DNA of 64,000 nt. Origin: Isoetes taiwanensis (Eukaryota; Streptophyta; Lycopodiopsida; Isoetales; Isoetaceae). Within the stretch, counting starts at the first letter, position 1. Each line of letters opens with the position of its first letter. The translations under genes were made by a program, and so were the position numbers. This document shows, one piece after another, positions 58,991 to 64,000 of the stretch. The stretch covers positions 3,433,339-3,497,338 of the forward strand of contig JAJEKV010000025.1 of NCBI GenBank assembly GCA_021234155.1, written 5' to 3'. The notes beneath the pieces were generated by a model. The model was not told the DNA's origin. It did no database searches and saw nothing but the letters and a program-made list of their open reading frames with translations.

Positions 58991-61795
58991 CCCAAATGTA
59001 AATTCAGATAGCTTTCCCTAAATAATCCCCAACAATGCTTTGACACACTGTTATTATCTTTGATTTTTTATTATAATAATAGTTAATGATGCTTTCTCTC
59101 TCTAATAAGGTCAAAACATTTACAAACTTAACATATGCCTAATGGGCACCTCTACTATTCTTATTAGGATATTGAATTATTTTTGTAGAGGTCTCGTCCC
59201 CATATTTTATGATCTAAAACCTAGATAAACCCTTATAGAGGTTTGAGTCCCGATATTTGATATTCACCAATTGGTTGGTGGACTGTGCCAAAAGACCTAA
59301 TTCTTGTGATTATTTTGATTTTAGTTTATTGAGTTTGCTGGAATTTGGCTGAAGTAGAGGAGTATAATCATGGATGTATTCCTCAATTTGATGAACTCAC
59401 TGCGATATGACATTGCTATGCTATTGATGCCACTACAAGATCATGCCTTCTCCAAAGTACATGCATGTGCATAGGATCAAAACTAGATGGATGGAATCAC
59501 TGATTGGCTATTTGTTTTGTCGCCTGAATGTGTCCGAAAGTTCATTTGATGATACTAAAGGACATTTTGGTCTTGCTTTTGGCAGTGAGGCTAAAACAAC
59601 TCCTCTATCTAGGCACTGATAAATTTTAAGTCATGAAAGTGTAGGCAACATTGATAGCGATTCACCAAAATGCATAACATTTAATTAATTATCTCCAAGA
59701 TTTCATGATCGTGCCATTTTCCTCTTAACTTGCCAAAGATTTGGGGCTTCACATGTCGCTCCGTGCACCTCCTCAAGAGATACCCTGCCATAATTGCATC
59801 CCCTTTGTGTGTGATAATATAGTGAAGAAGAAGAGAAAAGGTCAAGAAAAAATGGATTATTTCGGGATGTTCGCTATAGAAGTATCAGGAATTCCAAGCT
59901 CGAATCTCTAGGCATCTTGTTTAACAATTTACTCCTTTCGCATATCCCATTTTTGGATGGGTAGGTCTAGCCTTTTCTATTGTAAATATCTTGCCTTTGT
60001 AAATAAATAGCAATCTTTTCTTTCTTTCTTTGAAGGTGCATGCCTAGCCCCCACTATAACTATTGCCGCAATTCTAGCCTATCCACCTGCCATGCTATCT
60101 TCATCCGCTTTCTCTCGGCCAAGTAGATCTCATCAATTTCTCAATCAACGATGGAGGAAATTAGTTAACCTATGAAATTCAAAGTTTTCCATCTCATGAA
60201 TCGCATTTTTACGCCCTCTAACCTCCACTTAATCCGATTTCAAGTTGTGCTTTGGTTACTCCTTTTTAATTTTTCCAAACAAGTCAAGGCCTGCCAAATA
60301 GAAATTTGAGCTACTCATCAGATCTTCGCATCTCCCGCTAATTCGCCTTGGAAGCTGTTGATTAGTTGCCTCAGATTGGCCATTCTCTAGAGTTCTAGCA
60401 TTCCCATTTACAACCTGTGAAGTCATCTTTTGTGCTTCCATTCTTTTTATTTTTTTTCCTAGGAGCCTCTTTCAAAGATCCCCAAAGCAACTTCTACTTC
60501 TATTTTGCAAGAGATTGGCCTGCTTATCGTTTAAGCTAAAAGCTTAAACTTTAAGCTTGCACCAATGTTTTGGGATTTTTATGGTTCGTTGGAATTTTGC
60601 CCATCGCTGATCTATTTCAGTTGTTGGAAATACAATTTCAAATGTAATTTGTTTCAATTTGGAAATCTTTTATTTAACCGTTTCAATGTTGTTTCCTAAA
60701 TTGTTTTAAATTCGTATTTTAATATAATCATGAAATACCACAATGACTTGAAGAGCTTTGTTTATCGAGAAACTAGACATGCGATTTGGAAGACCCAACT
60801 TCCATCCGTAATGTAGGGGAGTTGATAGGTGTCCACATGAGAATACACTGCATAAAAAATAGCACCCTCTTTAATGTTGTATATTTCCATCTTTTATGCA
60901 TGATGAACAATGACACAAATGCCTAAATGAAAATGCTAATCTAGAAGCAAAAAGAAAAAGAGATATCAATCGATTGAGGGATCACGAATACACCCATTTT
61001 GATATGCATAATCGCCAATGAGGAAAACGCTCCCATAATAATTTATTATAAGATTTCAATATGGTTCACAAGTCATTTGTAATCATGGATAACACATTCC
61101 TCTTCCTGTTGCTACTGCAAAAATTTTAGAATGCAAAAGCTCTTGCCTCAATACTTTTCTCTTGCATCCGGAGCAATTTTGTTGATTGGTCAAGTAAGTT
61201 TCATGCTATGGATACCTTCCCGTTGATAGGGATGCCTCCTTTGTTGCTGCTTTTCCTTGGAAGGTGCTTCCCTGTGGACGACTACTAAATGCCCGCATTC
61301 TTGTGGGCATTCATATTCCCACTCGTGATGCCCGAGATTTGGTTTCAGAAGGTTTGCAAAGCATTTTGTTTTGGATGAAAGCTCTCTCTCGTCACAACCT
61401 TCATTAAGCATGTTTTAAGTAACACCCACATTATATGGCCTCCACCCTTCTGGCTTCTTAGCCGTAAATTTCAAGCGATAGTTGGCAATTATCTGTAACT
61501 CTTTATTTAGTGGAAATGAAGAGCATGTCATGGTGAAGGTTGCATGGTCCAAAATGCACCAGGCCAAAAATTTGGACCTCAGAATTTTGAATGTTATTGG
61601 TCTTATTGCCTCTAAAAAGCAGACACCTCACCCACCTTTTAAAAACATTATCAATAGATAAGTATTATAGTTTAGCTAGAGAAACCGTGGTGCTTGCTAG
61701 CTTGCTCCGCATTGCAATACGCATATAGCTTTGTTGAAGAGCTACGCTTGTTATGACCTGCATAATTTACATTCTCATAAATTTTTGTGATATAT
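58991..61795. other. No clear gene
   Basis: AT-rich. 59185-59265 holds two TAGAGGT..GTCCC(C/G)ATATTT copies about 70 bp apart. A minus-strand frame at 60256-60441 (61 codons, starting MEAQKMTSQVVNGNARTLEN) and one at 61190-61411 (73 codons, with HEWEYECPQECGHL) look mildly coding but match no family I know. Confidence 0.4.
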
Positions 61796-61955
61796 AAATG
61801 GAATTTGTGGCAAGAGATCTTTGAGAGGTAGTAGACAATAAAGTGTTGGCTCATGGACACTTGTACCTCTACCTTTCGAGAAAAAGGTATGTAGTCGTAG
61901 AAAATTGAATGCCATTTATTTTAATGCTAGAATTCGACAACGCATTAATAATCTC
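61750..61955 (+). pseudogene. Partial copy of the MYB-family upstream block
   Basis: Matches the sequence upstream of both MYB copies in the same order: GCAAGAGATCTTTGAGAGGT (61810-61829), AAGTGTTGGCTCATGGACAC (61841-61860), then GGTATGTAGTCGTAGAAAAT and TTGAATGCCATTTATTTTAA TGCTAGAAT as consecutive blocks at 61887-61932. Similarity stops near 61935-61955, before the MYB repeats, so it is a truncated copy. One frame reads RRKLNAIYFNARI. It lies 0.9 kb from the equivalent block of MYB copy 2, in the same orientation. Confidence 0.65.
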
Positions 61956-62735
61956 TAAAATATTATTGTATAAGAAAAAGGCAAAATCGTTGATGTGGAG
62001 GGATTATATAGTATCATGTTAATTGACATGCTAGGGCAACTAAATGTTTGAGGAATGAACTAGGAACTATATGCAACCAAACAATCAGGTTCCTCAATAC
62101 CCTTTTTAAAAATATAAGGTTCGGTGATGCATGGGGTGGCAAAGACCCCTTTAATACAATTTTTAAAAGAAAATTTTGACCCTTCAATAAAAATTACCTA
62201 GGCCGCAAAACCGACAGGAAAAGGACTCTCCGCGACAAGAGATATATATGAAAAATGGGTCTAAAACATCCCTCCCATGCATGTACATGGTTTATATGTA
62301 AAACCGCGGAATCCCCGTGGTTCGAGGGAGGCCCCTGCTAGTTAGGAAAAAGCAAGAAATCCATTTGTTATTACAAGATTTCAATTTGTTGATTTTTATT
62401 TTCTATTATCAGATTTCGCTTTGTCGATTTTGAAGCTATTGGCATTAGTTTGTGCTGGAAAGAGGATACCCTCACCCACCCTCAAGAAGGAGGTGCGTGG
62501 AGGGGAGGAGGACACCCTTAATAAACAGGTAGATACCAAAAAAAAGATTGAATTGTTGCGTTTAGGAGAAACCGGTGTTCTGCTGGGTTTGTTCTCGATG
62601 TACATGTTTTGCCCACGAACAACATGGTCAGTAAGGTCAAAAAAGATACGGATTCTCTAATTATCCATAATGCTCTTGTTTGACTCCTGCGAATACCTAT
62701 CACATACAGAATAAATTCTGTGATATTACATATTG
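61956..62735. other. No gene seen
   Basis: Spacer between the two MYB-related blocks. A 79-codon plus frame at 62421-62660 has no motif. Confidence 0.4.
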
Positions 62736-62859
62736 AAATCTTACATTTGTAGCAAGAGATCTTTGAGAGGTAGCGCATTACCAAAACAAAGCGCTGAACC
62801 GAGCCCATGGACACTTGTTGTCCCTTTTAGGAAAAGGTATGTAGTCAGAAGATTGAATG

Positions 62860-63304
62860 GACCACAGAATCGAAAGTCCCGATGTGGTATTTCCGACTTT
62901 GTTGTGGTGTTTCCGCCACTACATCAGCCAATCGTAATCTCTACGCTTTAAGCCCGTAATCACCGCTTTAGGTCATTTTTGCTTGATCCGCCTTATTTGA
63001 GCTCTCAAAACACTTCTCTTCATCAAAGTAGTGTTAAAGAGTGAAGACAGCGATGAAGGGCTTTTGAAGTATTTCAAGCCGCCTGTGGAGCCGCAAGAAG
63101 GATCCGCCAAAGATTTTGACTCCGCCAGCTGCTTGGTTTTGGCCAGAAATACCACTTTGGCCAGAAACACCATATTTTTTGGCCGTAAACATCACTTTTG
63201 GCTTAAACACCACTTTTTACCGAAATACCACTTGGCTGATATCGTGATGGCCGGAAACACCAATAAAATGTCCTGAATACTACATCCCTGACTCGGCTAT
63301 CGGC
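62860..63304. mobile_element. TIR element inserted in MYB copy 2
   Basis: A 445-bp insertion that divides a block intact in the copies at 44.4 kb and 61.9 kb: GATTGAATG stops at 62859 and AATGCCATTTATTTT resumes at 63311. The ends are inverted: left CGAAAGTCCCGATGTGGTAT faces right CGAGTCAGGGATGTAGTAT, followed by GGTGTTTCCG on both sides. TTGAATG on the left and TCGAATAATG on the right may be an imperfect target duplication. No transposase; superfamily unknown. Confidence 0.65.
63125..63265. repeat. Minisatellite inside the TIR element
   Basis: About six degenerate copies of a 20-24 bp unit, GGCC(A/G)(G/T)AAA(T/C)A(C/T)CAC.TTT. In one frame they read LARNTTLARNT, then FFGRKHHFWLKHHFLPKYH. 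The reverse complement of the same unit occurs at 62888-62925, at the left end of the element, so the repeat is an extension of the right TIR. Confidence 0.75.
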
Positions 63305-64000
63305 TCGAATAATGCCATTTATTTTAATGCTAGAATCTTGAACATAGGCCGAGGACATGTAAGCTGCACAAGGCCGAGTTGTGGTTGAAAAAGTTGAAGT
63401 GTTTTAATCTACATGATGAAAAGAGTTGGATCTATAGACCTGGGACATGTCCAATGTGTCGTGATGAGTACTTTGCACAATAATATTACGATGAAGACGA
63501 CATTTAGCATGTGCTCTCTAAATACTTTCATATTAAAATTTCCTCGATACAAGATTTCCGATACAAGATGAAGAAGAAGCTCAGGGTTCTCAAGAGGATG
63601 CAAACTTATTGCATTTGGTAAAAAGAACACCATGGAGCCAAGAGGTGAATCGATATTCCCTTGACGCTTCGGTAATTCATGCCCCCTTGTCATTTCCATA
63701 CAAATACCTTACACGTATTTTGAGTGCTTCATAAACCTTTTTCAACTTCGTGTCTCCAGCCGTTTCCGCCGTGGTTGTCACCTTCGGTGGGTCAATTATT
63801 TAAAACCTCGGCATCAAACCGTGCAAATTCCTCAAAGACAGGAAAATGTTGTGTTTGAGCTCCGCTTTTATGGTAACAAAAAGATTAATTTAAACCGGGC
63901 TAAATTCTCGCTTTTCATCGCATATATAAAACCACTACCACACACATCATTCAAGATAAAATTTTGTGGTTTATGTTGAAACTTCAGGTTTGAGCTCCAA

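Larger units (their letters stand above)
62740..64000 (+). pseudogene. R2R3-MYB gene copy 2, interrupted, runs off window
   Basis: Plus-strand MYB copy homologous to 43560-44560. The upstream block (62750-62859, resuming at 63311) is split by a TIR element. The next shared part is GTTGTGG..GAAAAAG to TTTTAATCTA (63370-63412), with WIYRPGTCPMCRDEYFAQ in one frame. Exon 1 (ATG at 63568, ending 63671) gives QGSQEDANLLHLVK and, in another frame, the histidine/tryptophan part of a first MYB repeat. Intron 1 is 63672-63751. Exon 2, 63752-63879, is open through the repeat junction, reading RGCHLRWVNYLKP and ENVVFELRFYGNK, the RLRWxNYLKP and GNKW signatures. Intron 2 (63880-63987) ends TTGAAACTTCAG as in copy 1, and exon 3 starts at 63988 and leaves the window. 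The donor of intron 2 is not GT. Frame breaks suggest a pseudogene, less damaged than copy 1. Confidence 0.7.

Noticed and set aside
61190-61411. Zinc-binding protein frame (ECPQECGHL)
   Set aside because: Cysteine spacing fits no zinc finger I know and the frame is short and isolated.

Overview
The window looks like intergenic, transposon-dominated DNA of a land plant. There are decayed plant R2R3-MYB gene copies with introns, three LINE reverse-transcriptase relics of plant type, Ty3/gypsy and Ty1/copia fossils, a Helitron fragment, small terminal-inverted-repeat (TIR) elements, simple repeats, and no operon-like gene packing. The species cannot be told from this. The scarcity of genes and the nested repeats suggest a large genome, and a fern or other seed-free plant is only a guess. 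No long intact protein-coding gene is visible. Almost every recognisable protein is broken by frame changes, so either most of the DNA is old and neutral or the assembly carries many small indels. One 41-base N gap (8177-8217) sits in a short repeat.

Layout. 0-3.7 kb: no clear gene, a (TAGAA)n tract and one unidentified minus-strand reading frame of about 137 codons (2507-2920). 3.8-4.7 kb: Ty3/gypsy pol fossil, followed directly by a LINE (LINE-A, about 4.7-8.0 kb, plus strand). 8.8-11.9 kb: probable Ty1/copia fossil. 12.9-16.0 kb: several local duplications. 20.5-23.7 kb: a second LINE of the same family (LINE-B, minus strand) that carries two later TIR insertions. One of these (21566-22218) has an 8-base target duplication, and removing it on paper restores a reverse-transcriptase motif. 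24.7-26.5 kb: a long imperfect inverted repeat. 32.1-32.35 kb: a tRNA-derived SINE-like unit. 34.6-35.9 kb: a third LINE 3' end (LINE-C). 39.7 kb: a long (TATC)n tract. 46.9-56.7 kb: scattered unrecognised coding-like tracts. 58.6-58.9 kb: Helitron fragment.

The most interesting content is a small dispersed family of R2R3-MYB gene copies: 43.56-44.56 kb (minus strand), about 61.8 kb (partial), and 62.74-64.0 kb (plus strand, running off the window). The two main copies share both introns and about 0.5-1 kb of upstream sequence, so they arose by DNA-level duplication and not by retroposition. The second copy is split upstream by a 445-bp TIR element that contains a minisatellite.

The genes do not form a pathway. 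The window is best read as layered insertions and duplications around a MYB-family duplication.
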